This document shows, piece after piece, positions 1 through 8,351 of a stretch of DNA of 13,995 nucleotides; the stretch's first letter is position 1; each line of letters begins with the position of its first letter. The DNA comes from JAZDMK01 sp043800975 (GTDB lineage: Bacteria; Bacteroidota; Bacteroidia; Bacteroidales; JAHJDW01): positions 1 to 13,995 of the forward strand of contig JAZDMK010000076.1 in the NCBI GenBank assembly GCA_043800975.1, read 5' to 3'. The notes beneath the pieces are model-generated. The model did not search any database. It saw nothing but the letters and a program-made list of their open reading frames with translations, and was not told the origin of the DNA. The position numbers and the translations under genes are program-made.

Positions 1-314
1 TACAGGTTGTTCTTTCTTAATTATTGTCTAAAAAACTTTGGTGTTACTTGGTGTCTTGGAGCCTTAGTGGCACCCGAAGCCGAAGGCTGAGAGCACGAGC
101 CAGCCAGTGTTGCGGCAGTGGGAGCGAGTAACAAAAAGCGAAAAGTCCTGTCAATGCATGCATGTATGCATTTCTATGTGCCTATGAAATTCTATCTGCC
201 TATGTGTTAAAAAAAAAACGAAAATCAGATTGTAGTCAAGGTTATTCACAAAGCACGTTTAAAAACTTTACAAATCAGATCAACTTTAAAAACATTAACA
301 TGTAATTTTGCTGC
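1..314. other. Gene-free leader region with short repeats
   Basis: No convincing gene is visible here. The segment holds a small hairpin (AGCC-GAA-GGCT, 78-88), an inverted repeat AATGCAT/ATGCATT (153-159 and 166-172), and a near-perfect direct repeat TCTATGTGCCTATG (173-186) versus TCTATCTGCCTATG (191-204), one mismatch in 14. A poly-A tract follows at 209-218. The only reading frame, on the reverse strand across 246-446, mostly overlaps lplA and looks like a shadow. The gene to the left lies outside the window. Confidence 0.6.
303..310 (+). promoter_or_regulatory. Bacteroidota -7 box (TAATTTTG) abutting lplA
   Basis: TAATTTTG matches the TAnnTTTG consensus exactly. It ends four bases before the lplA ATG at 315, so initiation a few bases downstream would give a leaderless or nearly leaderless mRNA. 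No clear -33 TTG lies 19-21 bp upstream, and the region is AT-rich, so this may be chance. Confidence 0.35.
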
Positions 315-1259
315 ATGTTTTGCATACGCAGCTTCAGCAACGATCCCTTCTTCAACCTCGCACTCGAAGAGCATTTGCTGAAAAGCAGCGAAGAGGAATA
401 CTTCATTGTATATTCCAATCGTCCAACGGTTATCATCGGAAAGCATCAGATTCCTTTTGCAGAAGCAAACATAGAATTTTTAAAAGCACAGGGAATCCGC
501 TTAGCAAGGCGCATCAGCGGTGGGGGAGCTGTTTATCATGATCAGGGTAATCTGAATTATGCTTTTATCCGGAACATTTCTGTAGAAAACAAAATAGATT
601 ACAAAATGCAGCTGCAGCCTGTGGTTGATGTTCTTCATTCGATGAATATGAATGCCGAAGTTTCATCGAGTCATGATCTTTTGATTGATGGCAAAAAGAT
701 TTCCGGCAATGCAGAGCATATATATGGCAACCGGGTTCTGCATCACGGTACTTTATTGTTTTCTTCTGATATTGAAATGTTGAAAGAAGCCTTGAACCCA
801 ACGGGAACCTACGAAAGTAAAGCCGTTTCGTCCAAACGAAGTTCTGTTGCCCGCATCTGCGATTTTGTTAGCGCTCAAATGAATTTCGAAATGTTCTCGT
901 TTCTGTTTTTTCAAAGAATGATAAATTCTATTTCCGGCGAGCATCGCTCTTTACAGAAGAATGACATTGAAACGACAAGCCGGATTGCCTTTTCGAAATA
1001 TGCAAAGGCATCCTGGGTTTATGGCAAATCGCCCGATTACGCGTTCTCACGTGTAACGAAGGAAGGATATGAAAGTACAATATCCGTCAGAAAGGGAATT
1101 ATTAATGAAGTCGAATTGAACATTAATAGCCATTCTTTATCAGATGTATGTCTTTTTCTGAAGGAAAAAATTCATCACATTTTGCTTGTTGATCAGCTAA
1201 TGAAGGAATTTAAAGCACTTAATCTTTCAGAAAAAGTGTGGCGGGAATTGATTTTTTGA
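315..1259 (+). CDS. lplA: Lipoate-protein ligase A
   Basis: 314 aa, close to the usual 320-340. The family activates lipoate with ATP to lipoyl-AMP and attaches it to the lysine of lipoyl domains (2-oxoacid dehydrogenase E2, GcvH) in the cytoplasm. The N-terminus reads SNDPFFNLALEEHLL (8-22), typical of LplA and supporting the ATG at 315. The signature RRISGGGAVYHDQGNLN spans 65-81, and the GKKISGNA block (126-133) supplies the expected catalytic lysine at about K128. VLHHGTLLF (141-149) is the next conserved block. Residues from about 240 correspond to the small C-terminal accessory domain, so this is the long, single-chain form. No Shine-Dalgarno is visible. The HD-domain gene follows 48 bp downstream on the same strand without a terminator, so an operon is likely. 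Family assignment is firm; octanoate-transfer activity cannot be excluded. Confidence 0.93.
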   Translation: MFCIRSFSNDPFFNLALEEHLLKSSEEEYFIVYSNRPTVIIGKHQIPFAEANIEFLKAQGIRLARRISGGGAVYHDQGNLNYAFIRNISVENKIDYKMQLQPVVDVLHSMNMNAEVSSSHDLLIDGKKISGNAEHIYGNRVLHHGTLLFSSDIEMLKEALNPTGTYESKAVSSKRSSVARICDFVSAQMNFEMFSFLFFQRMINSISGEHRSLQKNDIETTSRIAFSKYAKASWVYGKSPDYAFSRVTKEGYESTISVRKGIINEVELNINSHSLSDVCLFLKEKIHHILLVDQLMKEFKALNLSEKVWRELIF

Positions 1260-1307
1260 CAATGCAACTAAAAAACAAATAATAACGTCTGATTAAAAAA
1301 CAAATAC

Positions 1308-1868
1308 ATGAATGCGATTCAACTGTTGAAAAAGTATGTGGGTGAGAAGAATGAAACGCGTTTTTTATTGATGGTACACTCTGCAATTGTGGCTTCCTGT
1401 GCACTTTCAATTGCTAGAAAAAATCCAGGACTACATGCGGATAAAGACTTTTTGTACGAAGCAGCCATGCTTCATGATATCGGAATCATCTATGTGAATG
1501 CACCGGATATCGGATGTTACGGAAAGCATCCTTACATAATGCATGGAATATTAGGTGCGGAAATTATGATAAAAGAAGGCTTTCCCAAACATGCCCGCGT
1601 ATGTGAAACACATGTAGGGGCGGGGATCACAGCAGATGAAATCCGAAAGTCCGGTTTGCCTTTACCCGAAAAAGACTATTTGCCTGTCAGTATAGAAGAA
1701 AAAATAATATGTGTTGCTGATAAATTTTATTCAAAGAGCCCTGATAAAATCTGCCACGTGCGTTCCATAGCTGAAGCCGAAAAGATGATTTCTCATTACG
1801 GCAACGAAGGACTTCATCGTTTCAGAGAAATGTGTGATCTTCTAAATTTGATAACAAGACCCTGTTAA
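1308..1868 (+). CDS. HD-domain metal-dependent phosphohydrolase family protein
   Basis: 186 aa, essentially one HD domain. Candidate metal ligands are in order: H24 (MVHS), H56-D57 in MLHDIGI (54-60), histidines at 74 and 79, H102 in ETHVGAG, and D138 in VADKFYSK. The full HD pattern is therefore intact and the protein should bind one or two metal ions. HD proteins hydrolyse phosphoesters or phosphoanhydrides such as nucleotides, and the substrate here cannot be told from sequence. The HDIG form also occurs in cyclic-dinucleotide phosphodiesterases, but this protein lacks the GYP residues of c-di-GMP enzymes. No signal peptide or membrane segment is seen, so it is probably cytoplasmic. It starts 48 bp after lplA and is probably co-transcribed, although no functional link to lipoylation is evident. 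Confidence 0.82.
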   Translation: MNAIQLLKKYVGEKNETRFLLMVHSAIVASCALSIARKNPGLHADKDFLYEAAMLHDIGIIYVNAPDIGCYGKHPYIMHGILGAEIMIKEGFPKHARVCETHVGAGITADEIRKSGLPLPEKDYLPVSIEEKIICVADKFYSKSPDKICHVRSIAEAEKMISHYGNEGLHRFREMCDLLNLITRPC

Positions 1869-1911
1869 TTAGTAATATTTCACTACCTGAATAAAACAAT
1901 GATTTTTTAAT

Positions 1912-1919
1912 TATCTTTG
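1912..1919 (+). promoter_or_regulatory. -7 box (TATCTTTG) of the barrel gene
   Basis: TATCTTTG is an exact TAnnTTTG match 27 bp before the ATG at 1947, giving a predicted leader of about 20 nt. No clear -33 TTG is present. The box overlaps an in-frame TTG at 1917, which argues against that codon being the translation start. Confidence 0.6.
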
Positions 1920-1946
1920 CATTTGGAGAACTCCGCATATTATATT

Positions 1947-2861
1947 ATGAAAAAACTTTTAACCGGTATTTTTTTACTTCTGATTATCTCGCAGGCTAGC
2001 GCGCAGTTTAAAATTGCCGGCTTGCAGATCGGGCAGTATCAGGTTAAGTTTAACATGACGAATATCTCATACGGTATTAATACAGGCAGCGTTTATTCAC
2101 TCACCGATGTTGGCGGCAAAAAGTGGGAGGGAAGGCATTCATTTGTTGATATGCAGTTGCCCCAGACGAAATTTATGATTGGAGCCTTCGCACGTTTGAA
2201 AATTCTTCCTAAAAACCATTCGTTTACTACATCTCTGAATTATTTCAGACTCGGGGGTTCTGATTTGTTATCACCCGGCACTTCGCGCGAACCACGTGGC
2301 TATGTGTTTAAGACCTCCATGTTTGAATCTCATAGCACCTATGAGTACAATTTTTTCTCTTATAAATTTGTAAAGCAAAATCTGGATTGTTATGCATCAG
2401 CTGGGCTTGATTTTTTCTTTAACAGACCTAAGCTCTATCAATCTTTTTCAGGTGAAACACCACGCCCTTTAGCGATCGATCCCAAACATCACAATTTGGG
2501 TTTTGGCACTCCCATTGGCTTTGGTGCGTATCTGACACATAAAAAATCACGTATTGTTTATGGTTTGGATTTCAGCTGGCGTAAAACGTATACAGATTAT
2601 TTAGATGGCTTTACCCGTCCTTGGGGAAAACGCAAAGACAGCTATTGCGTTGTTTCTTTGCAGGCCAGTTATATGTTTGCTAATGTTTATCTCAAAAAGT
2701 CTCAGGGTGATAAAGCTGGTCCATCCAAAGGGAAACATGCAGACGAATACAACAATTTCTTTATGCGTAAGAGTAAGTTCTCGCGCAACAATTCTGCTCA
2801 GCAGAAAAAAATGAATAAGAAAGGCTTTAAGAAATTCGGTAAGAAAAAAGGCCGTGTTTAA
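1947..2861 (+). CDS. DUF6089-like outer-membrane beta-barrel protein with basic tail
   Basis: 304 aa from the ATG at 1947. This start is preferred to an in-frame TTG at 1917 because it gives a clean signal peptide (MKKLLTGIFLLLIISQASA, cleavage before Q20) and because the TTG sits inside the -7 box. The mature part alternates polar and aromatic residues as in a small barrel. RGYVFKTSMFESHSTYEYNFF (117-137, with its EYNFF end), AGLDFFFNRPK (152-162) and WRKTYTDYLDGF (211-222) resemble the conserved blocks of DUF6089, a Bacteroidota family of unknown function. Residues 250-304 form an unusual tail with 19 lysines or arginines in 55 positions, lacking barrel character. The gene has its own promoter and converges on clpC across a shared terminator. 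Location is inferred to be the outer membrane; function is unknown. Confidence 0.78.
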   Translation: MKKLLTGIFLLLIISQASAQFKIAGLQIGQYQVKFNMTNISYGINTGSVYSLTDVGGKKWEGRHSFVDMQLPQTKFMIGAFARLKILPKNHSFTTSLNYFRLGGSDLLSPGTSREPRGYVFKTSMFESHSTYEYNFFSYKFVKQNLDCYASAGLDFFFNRPKLYQSFSGETPRPLAIDPKHHNLGFGTPIGFGAYLTHKKSRIVYGLDFSWRKTYTDYLDGFTRPWGKRKDSYCVVSLQASYMFANVYLKKSQGDKAGPSKGKHADEYNNFFMRKSKFSRNNSAQQKKMNKKGFKKFGKKKGRV

Positions 2862-2867
2862 CAGTAT

Positions 2868-2897
2868 AAAAAAAAGCCTCCTTTTGGAGGCTTTTTT
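2868..2897. terminator. Strong bidirectional intrinsic terminator
   Basis: A 12-bp stem (2870-2881 with 2886-2897) contains GCCTCC/GGAGGC around a TTTT loop. It is preceded by an A-run and followed by a T-run, so it works on both strands. It lies between the ends of the barrel gene (2861) and clpC (2918) and should stop both transcripts. Confidence 0.92.
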
Positions 2898-2917
2898 ATT
2901 TCAATAATAATATTCAG

Positions 2918-5440
2918 CTACTTCTTTTCCGTTTCTTTTTCGCTGCGAATGGTTGTGATTTCCATTTCCTGAGAAGTCTCATTATAGTCTATCTTCAGCG
3001 TATCACCCGCCTTTACTTTCGAACGAATGATTTCTTCTGCAAGCGGATCTTCCATGTACTTCTGAATAGCACGTTTCAAAGGCCTTGCTCCATACTGTGC
3101 ATCATACCCCTTATCTGCAATAAAGTCCTTTGCCTTTTCGGTAAGTTCGATTTTGTACCCCAGCGTGCGAAGACGAACGTACAATTTGTCAAGCTCGATG
3201 TCGATGATTTTATGAATATCTTCTTTTTCCAGTGAATCGAAAATAATTACATCATCGATACGATTGAGGAACTCAGGCGCAAAGGCTTTCTTTAATGCAT
3301 TTTCAATAACACTTTTGTTGTATTCATCCATGGCCTTTGTCTTGGCATTTGTTTGGAAGCCAACACCAGCGCCAAAATCCTTTAACTGCCGCGTGCCAAT
3401 ATTGGAAGTCATAATGACAATCGTATTTTTAAAATCCACTTTTCTGCCAAAACTATCTGTCAGTAAACCATCGTCCAGCACTTGTAGCATAATGTGAAAT
3501 ATATCGGGATGGGCTTTTTCAATTTCATCGAGAAGAATTACTGTATATGGTTTACGTCTTACTTTTTCTGTCAGCTGACCACCTTCTTCATATCCAACAT
3601 ATCCCGGAGGAGCTCCAATGAGGCGCGATACAGCAAATTTTTCCATGTATTCGCTCATATCAATTCTAATCAGTGCATCATCGGTATCAAATAAATATTT
3701 GGAAAGCACTTTCGCAAGATGTGTTTTGCCAACACCCGTTGGTCCTAAGAAAATAAAGGTGCCTATGGGTTTGTTCGGATCTTTTAATCCAGCACGGTTG
3801 CGATGAATTGCCTTAACTACTTTTGCAATTGCACTATCCTGGCCAATTACAGTCCCTTTCAACTCTTCCCCCATATGTGACAAGCGGTCGCTTTCATTCT
3901 GTGCAATGCGTTGAACCGGAACACCTGTCATCATAGCCACCACTTCCGAAACATTGTCTTCCGATACAAGTTCGCGGTTCATGCGGGTTTCATCGTCCCA
4001 TGTTTTTTTTGCGCTTTCCAGATCTTCGTTCAGCTTGCGTTCCATATCTCGGTACTTCGCCGCTTCTTCATACTTCTGAATGTTGATGGCTTTGTTTTTA
4101 TTGACTTTGGCTTCCTCAATTTTCTTTTCTACTTCGATAATTTCCTTGGGAACCTTTATGTTTGTAATATGTACACGTGATCCCGCTTCATCTAAAGCAT
4201 CAATAGCTTTATCAGGAAGGCATCTGTCGGAAATGTATCGAACCGTAAGATTCACACATGCCTTGATCGCATCATCCGAATACGTTACATTGTGATGTTC
4301 TTCGTATTTGGGTTTAATGTTATTCAGAATATTGATGGTTTCCTCATCCGTTGGTGGATCAACCAAAACCTTTTGGAACCTGCGATCCAGCGCTCCGTCT
4401 TTTTCAATATACTGACGATATTCATCAAGCGTAGTTGCACCAATACATTGCACATCACCACGGGCGAGGGCTGGTTTAAACATATTGGATGCATCCAGTG
4501 AACCTGAAGCACCGCCAGCACCAACGATTGTATGTATTTCATCAATGAAGAGAATGATGTTTGGATTTTTTTCCAGTTCATTCATCAACGCTTTCATGCG
4601 TTCTTCAAACTGACCGCGGTATTTGGTACCGGCAACCAACGAAGCAATATCAAGCGTTACCAATCGTTTATCAAATAAAGTACGTGGAACTTTTCTCTGA
4701 ATAATACGGATAGCAAGACCTTCGGCAATGGCTGATTTACCAACGCCCGGCTCACCAATAAGAATGGGGTTGTTCTTTTTGCGGCGGCTTAAAATCTGTG
4801 CGATGCGTTCCAGTTCGCGGTCACGTCCAACAATAGGATCAAGGCGGTCTTCTTCCGCAGCGCGAGTCAGATCACGGCTGAAGTTATCCAGCACAGGAGT
4901 TTTGGTTTTAGCATCGCCACCTTTTTTAGGTGTGTTGTAACCTTCTTTTTCTTCAAACGACTCATCGTCGCCACCACCCGAAAGCTCATCGGTAGGCTGA
5001 TCGCTGGTAGAAATCAGCTTCACTTCGTTAAACACCGACTCATAATCTATACCGTATTTATTCAATGTGCGTGTAACAATGTTGTCATCATGCCTTAAAA
5101 TAGATAAGAGAAGGTGCTCCGGTCCGATAATCGGGCTTTTAAAGTTACGCGCTTCCAGATGCGTAAGCTTGAGAATTTTTTCAGTCTGCTTAACAAGCGG
5201 AATATTATCAAGCTTTCCGATATTCATCGAATTCTTGCGAATGGTTGTTTCAATCACTTTTCGGACTTCTGTCTTGTCCAAACCCAGTGTATCCAGAATC
5301 TGCTGGGCAGTTCCGTCTGCATCGCGCAGAAGGCCTAAGAACAAATGTTCCGTTCCGATATAATCATTCCCGAGCCGTAAAGCTTCTTCGCGGCTGTATG
5401 TCAATATTTCCTTGACCCGGGGGGAGAATTTTGCGTCCAT
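2918..5440 (-). CDS. clpC: ATP-dependent Clp protease ATP-binding subunit ClpC
   Basis: 840 aa, the normal ClpC length. This AAA+ unfoldase feeds substrates into ClpP in the cytoplasm. Domains in order: two Clp_N repeats (about 1-145), an acidic linker (about 150-180), AAA+ module 1 with Walker A GEPGVGKS (229-236) and Walker B IILFIDE (295-301), a UVR-like coiled segment (about 450-485), AAA+ module 2 with Walker A GPTGVGKT (566-573) and Walker B VILLDE (634-639), an arginine in FLNRID (724-729), and sensor-2 GARPLKR (784-790). V693-G694-F695 occupies the position of the ClpP-binding loop. That loop and the short UVR middle region separate it from ClpB, which has a long coiled coil and no such loop. 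The lysine/glutamate-rich C-terminus is normal. clpP and adaptor genes are not in the window. All catalytic motifs are intact. Confidence 0.96.
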   Translation of the reverse strand: MDAKFSPRVKEILTYSREEALRLGNDYIGTEHLFLGLLRDADGTAQQILDTLGLDKTEVRKVIETTIRKNSMNIGKLDNIPLVKQTEKILKLTHLEARNFKSPIIGPEHLLLSILRHDDNIVTRTLNKYGIDYESVFNEVKLISTSDQPTDELSGGGDDESFEEKEGYNTPKKGGDAKTKTPVLDNFSRDLTRAAEEDRLDPIVGRDRELERIAQILSRRKKNNPILIGEPGVGKSAIAEGLAIRIIQRKVPRTLFDKRLVTLDIASLVAGTKYRGQFEERMKALMNELEKNPNIILFIDEIHTIVGAGGASGSLDASNMFKPALARGDVQCIGATTLDEYRQYIEKDGALDRRFQKVLVDPPTDEETINILNNIKPKYEEHHNVTYSDDAIKACVNLTVRYISDRCLPDKAIDALDEAGSRVHITNIKVPKEIIEVEKKIEEAKVNKNKAINIQKYEEAAKYRDMERKLNEDLESAKKTWDDETRMNRELVSEDNVSEVVAMMTGVPVQRIAQNESDRLSHMGEELKGTVIGQDSAIAKVVKAIHRNRAGLKDPNKPIGTFIFLGPTGVGKTHLAKVLSKYLFDTDDALIRIDMSEYMEKFAVSRLIGAPPGYVGYEEGGQLTEKVRRKPYTVILLDEIEKAHPDIFHIMLQVLDDGLLTDSFGRKVDFKNTIVIMTSNIGTRQLKDFGAGVGFQTNAKTKAMDEYNKSVIENALKKAFAPEFLNRIDDVIIFDSLEKEDIHKIIDIELDKLYVRLRTLGYKIELTEKAKDFIADKGYDAQYGARPLKRAIQKYMEDPLAEEIIRSKVKAGDTLKIDYNETSQEMEITTIRSEKETEKK

Positions 5441-5478
5441 AATCCTTGGTATTTATGCTATTCCTCAAAAATAACTTA

Positions 5479-5511
5479 CAAGTATAATCGTTTTTACCAT
5501 GCGATTGCAAA
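5479..5511 (-). promoter_or_regulatory. Putative clpC promoter
   Basis: On the reverse strand a -33 TTTG (5508-5511) and a -7 TATACTTG (5479-5486, one mismatch to TAnnTTTG) are separated by 21 bp. Initiation near 5473 would give a leader of about 30 nt before the clpC ATG. No CIRCE-type or CtsR-type operator was recognised. Confidence 0.5.
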
Positions 5512-5550
5512 TTTTTTAACAGAAAAGTGTTTAAAAAATTGAAAAAAATC

Positions 5551-5581
5551 ATTGCCGTGTCCCGAAAAAAACGTATTTTCG
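5551..5581 (+). promoter_or_regulatory. Putative gyrA promoter
   Basis: ATTG (5551-5554) and TATTTTCG (5574-5581, one mismatch to TAnnTTTG) are spaced by 19 bp. This would give a leader of roughly 140 nt before gyrA. A weak hairpin AAAGCC/GGCTTT (5661-5666 with 5677-5682) lies in that leader. No other feature is seen in the clpC-gyrA interval. Confidence 0.35.
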
Positions 5582-5730
5582 TAATAAATATTAATTTTTT
5601 AAATAGTTGTTACACAATGTATTAAGATTGACTGACTGGTGTGCTTAGATAGGAATACAAAAAGCCATGTTTAACGGGCTTTATAACCACATGAAAATTA
5701 TTAATACCTGAAAAAAACAAGAGACGAATT

Positions 5731-8247
5731 ATGGTTGAAGGCGAAAACATTATTTCAGTAAACATTGAAGACCAAATGAAGACAGCCTACATTGATTATT
5801 CAATGTCGGTTATTGTATCACGCGCACTGCCCAATGTCAGGGATGGTTTAAAACCAGTGCACAGACGTGTTTTATATGGTATGCTTGATCTCGGTCTTAT
5901 GTCAAACAGACCGTATAAAAAATCAGCGAGAATTGTCGGGGAAGTACTTGGTAAATATCACCCACATGGTGATACATCTGTATATGATGCCATGGTGCGT
6001 ATGGCACAGGAATGGTCATTGCGTTATCCTTTGGTTGACGGTCAGGGTAACTTTGGTTCAATAGATGGAGACAGCCCTGCAGCAATGCGTTATACAGAAG
6101 CAAGGCTGAAGAAAATCGCCGAGGAAGTGATTGCAGACATTGATAAAGAAACCGTTGATTTCAAACTCAATTTTGATGATACTTTAGAAGAGCCTGTTAT
6201 CATGCCTTCTAAAATTCCAAATCTGCTCCTGAATGGTGCATCCGGGATTGCGGTTGGTATGGCTACCAATATGGCTCCTCACAACCTGACAGAAGTTGTA
6301 AACGGAATCATTGCCTACATTGAAAACAATGAAATCACGATTCCCGAATTGATGAAGTTTATCAAGGCTCCTGATTTTCCAACAGGTGGAATTATCTACG
6401 GATACGAAGGGGTTCGCAATGCATTTGAAACCGGACGGGGACGAATAGTAATACGTTCGCATGCCAATATTGAAACCAATGGACACAAAGAACAAATCAT
6501 TGTTTCATCGATTCCTTTTCAGGTAAACAAATCGGATCTTGTAAAACGAATTGCTGATTTGGTCAATGACAAACAAATTGAAGGCATTTCAGATATCCGT
6601 GATGAATCAGATCGCAATGGTATTCGTATCGTTTTTGACTTAAAACGCGATGCGGTGGCCAATGTTGTCCTGAATACATTATATAAATATTCACAATTAC
6701 AATCATCCTTCAGTGTAAACAACATTTGCCTTGTCAACGGACGTCCGCAAATGCTGAACCTGAAAGACCTTGTAGCCAACTTTGTTGAGCACCGCCACGA
6801 CATTGTTTTGCGCCGCACCCAGTTCGAACTACGTGAAGCTGAAAAGAGAGCTCATATCTTAGAAGGATTGCTCATCGCACTGGATCATCTGGATGAAGTA
6901 ATAGCCCTGATTCGTGCATCACGCACACCCGATGATGCGAAAGCCGGATTGATGCAGAATTTTAATCTTTCCGACATTCAGTCCAAAGCCATTCTGGAAA
7001 TGCGCCTGCAGCGCCTGACGGGTTTGGAAAGAGATAAAATCAAACAGGAATATGATGAATTGCTGAAGCTGATTGAGCATCTTAAAAAAATCATTGAAGA
7101 CGTTAGTCTTCGCCTGCAGATCATCAAAGACGAATTGCTTGAAATCAAAGAAAAATACGGTGATGAGCCCCGATCCGACATTGTTTATACAGCGGAAGAT
7201 TTCAGAATTGAAGATACGATTGCTGATGAACCGGTAGTTATTACAATTTCACACCTTGGATATATCAAACGCACAGCGCTTACTGAATACAAACAGCAGA
7301 AGAGGGGCGGGCGTGGCTCAAAAGGAAGTGATTCCAGAGAAGCGGATTACATCGAACACTTGTTCATTGCAACCATGCACAACTACATGCTTTTCTTCAC
7401 CGAAAAAGGAAAGTGTTTCTGGATGAAAGTTTATGAAATTCCTGAAGGCACCAAGAATTCAAAAGGAAGAGCCATTCAGAATCTGATCAATATTGAGCCT
7501 GACGATAAGGTGAAAGCATATATTAATGTTAAGAATCTTAACGATCCTGAATACATTGCCGGCAATTACATTGTAATGTGTACCCGTAAAGGTGTTATCA
7601 AAAAAACTTCGTTAGAAGCATACTCACGTCCTCGCCAGAATGGCATCATTGCCATTGGAGTTCGTGATGGAGATACATTACTGGAAGCTGCATTAACAAA
7701 CGGAACCAACGAAATCATGATAGCACTGCAATCAGGAAGGGCCATTCGTTTCAATGAAGAAAAGGTTCGTCCGATGGGCCGTAATGCTAGCGGTGTTCGT
7801 GGCATTTCTCTGGATCATGAAAAAGATGAAGTTATCGGAATGATCTGCGTCGAAACAGAAACATCAGATGTATTGGTTGTTTCCGAAAATGGCTATGGCA
7901 AACGCACGCAGGTTGCTGATTATCGCATTACCAACCGTGGCGGAAAAGGAGTGAAGACGATTAACGTCACCGACAAAACAGGTTTGCTCATTGCAATTAA
8001 GAGCGTTATCGATACCGATGACCTGATGATTATTAATAAATCAGGAATCATTATTCGTATTGCTGTTAGCGGCATGCGCGTGATGGGCCGTGCCACTCAA
8101 GGTGTTCGGTTAATTAATCTTAAAGGAAATGATGCTATAGCTTCTGTTTCTACAGTAATTAAGGATGAAGATGAAGACGTAGAAAATGAAACTGAAACAA
8201 CCGAAGATACCGGAGAAGTAGAGCCTACCGTTAATACTGAAGAATAA
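5731..8247 (+). CDS. gyrA: DNA gyrase subunit A
   Basis: 838 aa. GyrA breaks and rejoins DNA in the A2B2 gyrase that introduces negative supercoils. The winged-helix and tower region spans about 10-480; the catalytic tyrosine is Y121 in MRYTEARL, preceded by R120. The long coiled-coil arm spans about 360-480. The C-terminal beta-pinwheel begins near 490 and carries the GyrA box QKRGGRG (523-529), the feature that distinguishes GyrA from ParC. Residues 811-838 form an acidic tail. In the quinolone-determining region (GDTSVYDAMVRM) position 82 is Thr and 86 is Asp; Thr instead of the Escherichia coli Ser83 is natural in flavobacteria and is not evidence of resistance. The start at 5731 gives the expected ENIISVNIEDQMKTAYIDYSM opening, with GAGACG nearby as a weak ribosome site. 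gyrB is not in the window. Confidence 0.97.
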   Translation: MVEGENIISVNIEDQMKTAYIDYSMSVIVSRALPNVRDGLKPVHRRVLYGMLDLGLMSNRPYKKSARIVGEVLGKYHPHGDTSVYDAMVRMAQEWSLRYPLVDGQGNFGSIDGDSPAAMRYTEARLKKIAEEVIADIDKETVDFKLNFDDTLEEPVIMPSKIPNLLLNGASGIAVGMATNMAPHNLTEVVNGIIAYIENNEITIPELMKFIKAPDFPTGGIIYGYEGVRNAFETGRGRIVIRSHANIETNGHKEQIIVSSIPFQVNKSDLVKRIADLVNDKQIEGISDIRDESDRNGIRIVFDLKRDAVANVVLNTLYKYSQLQSSFSVNNICLVNGRPQMLNLKDLVANFVEHRHDIVLRRTQFELREAEKRAHILEGLLIALDHLDEVIALIRASRTPDDAKAGLMQNFNLSDIQSKAILEMRLQRLTGLERDKIKQEYDELLKLIEHLKKIIEDVSLRLQIIKDELLEIKEKYGDEPRSDIVYTAEDFRIEDTIADEPVVITISHLGYIKRTALTEYKQQKRGGRGSKGSDSREADYIEHLFIATMHNYMLFFTEKGKCFWMKVYEIPEGTKNSKGRAIQNLINIEPDDKVKAYINVKNLNDPEYIAGNYIVMCTRKGVIKKTSLEAYSRPRQNGIIAIGVRDGDTLLEAALTNGTNEIMIALQSGRAIRFNEEKVRPMGRNASGVRGISLDHEKDEVIGMICVETETSDVLVVSENGYGKRTQVADYRITNRGGKGVKTINVTDKTGLLIAIKSVIDTDDLMIINKSGIIIRIAVSGMRVMGRATQGVRLINLKGNDAIASVSTVIKDEDEDVENETETTEDTGEVEPTVNTEE

Positions 8248-8297
8248 TTTTCAATGAAGAATTTGCTGCAAGGATATGTTTTTTTAAAAACAAAATA

Positions 8298-8305
8298 TAT
8301 CTTTG
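8298..8305 (+). promoter_or_regulatory. -7 box (TATCTTTG) of the TPR gene
   Basis: TATCTTTG is an exact TAnnTTTG match, 46 bp before the ATG at 8352, implying a leader of about 40 nt. No TTG lies at the usual -33 distance; an AT palindrome GTTTTTTTAAAAAC (8278-8291) occupies that place. The TPR gene thus probably has its own promoter in addition to any read-through from gyrA. Confidence 0.5.
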
Positions 8306-8351
8306 TGGCAAAATTATTGCAAAAGCGTTAAAAATCTAAATCTTTACTACG

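Noticed and set aside
1917..1946. Upstream TTG start for the barrel protein
   Set aside because: The TTG lies inside an exact -7 box, and the ATG at 1947 gives a clean signal peptide.
3264..5363. Forward-strand open frames across clpC, and reverse frames across gyrA and the TPR gene
   Set aside because: They are shadows of well-supported genes, with no start context or protein-like composition of their own.
5971..5990. Quinolone-resistance substitution in gyrA (Thr82)
   Set aside because: Thr at this position is natural in flavobacterial GyrA, so it is not evidence of acquired resistance.
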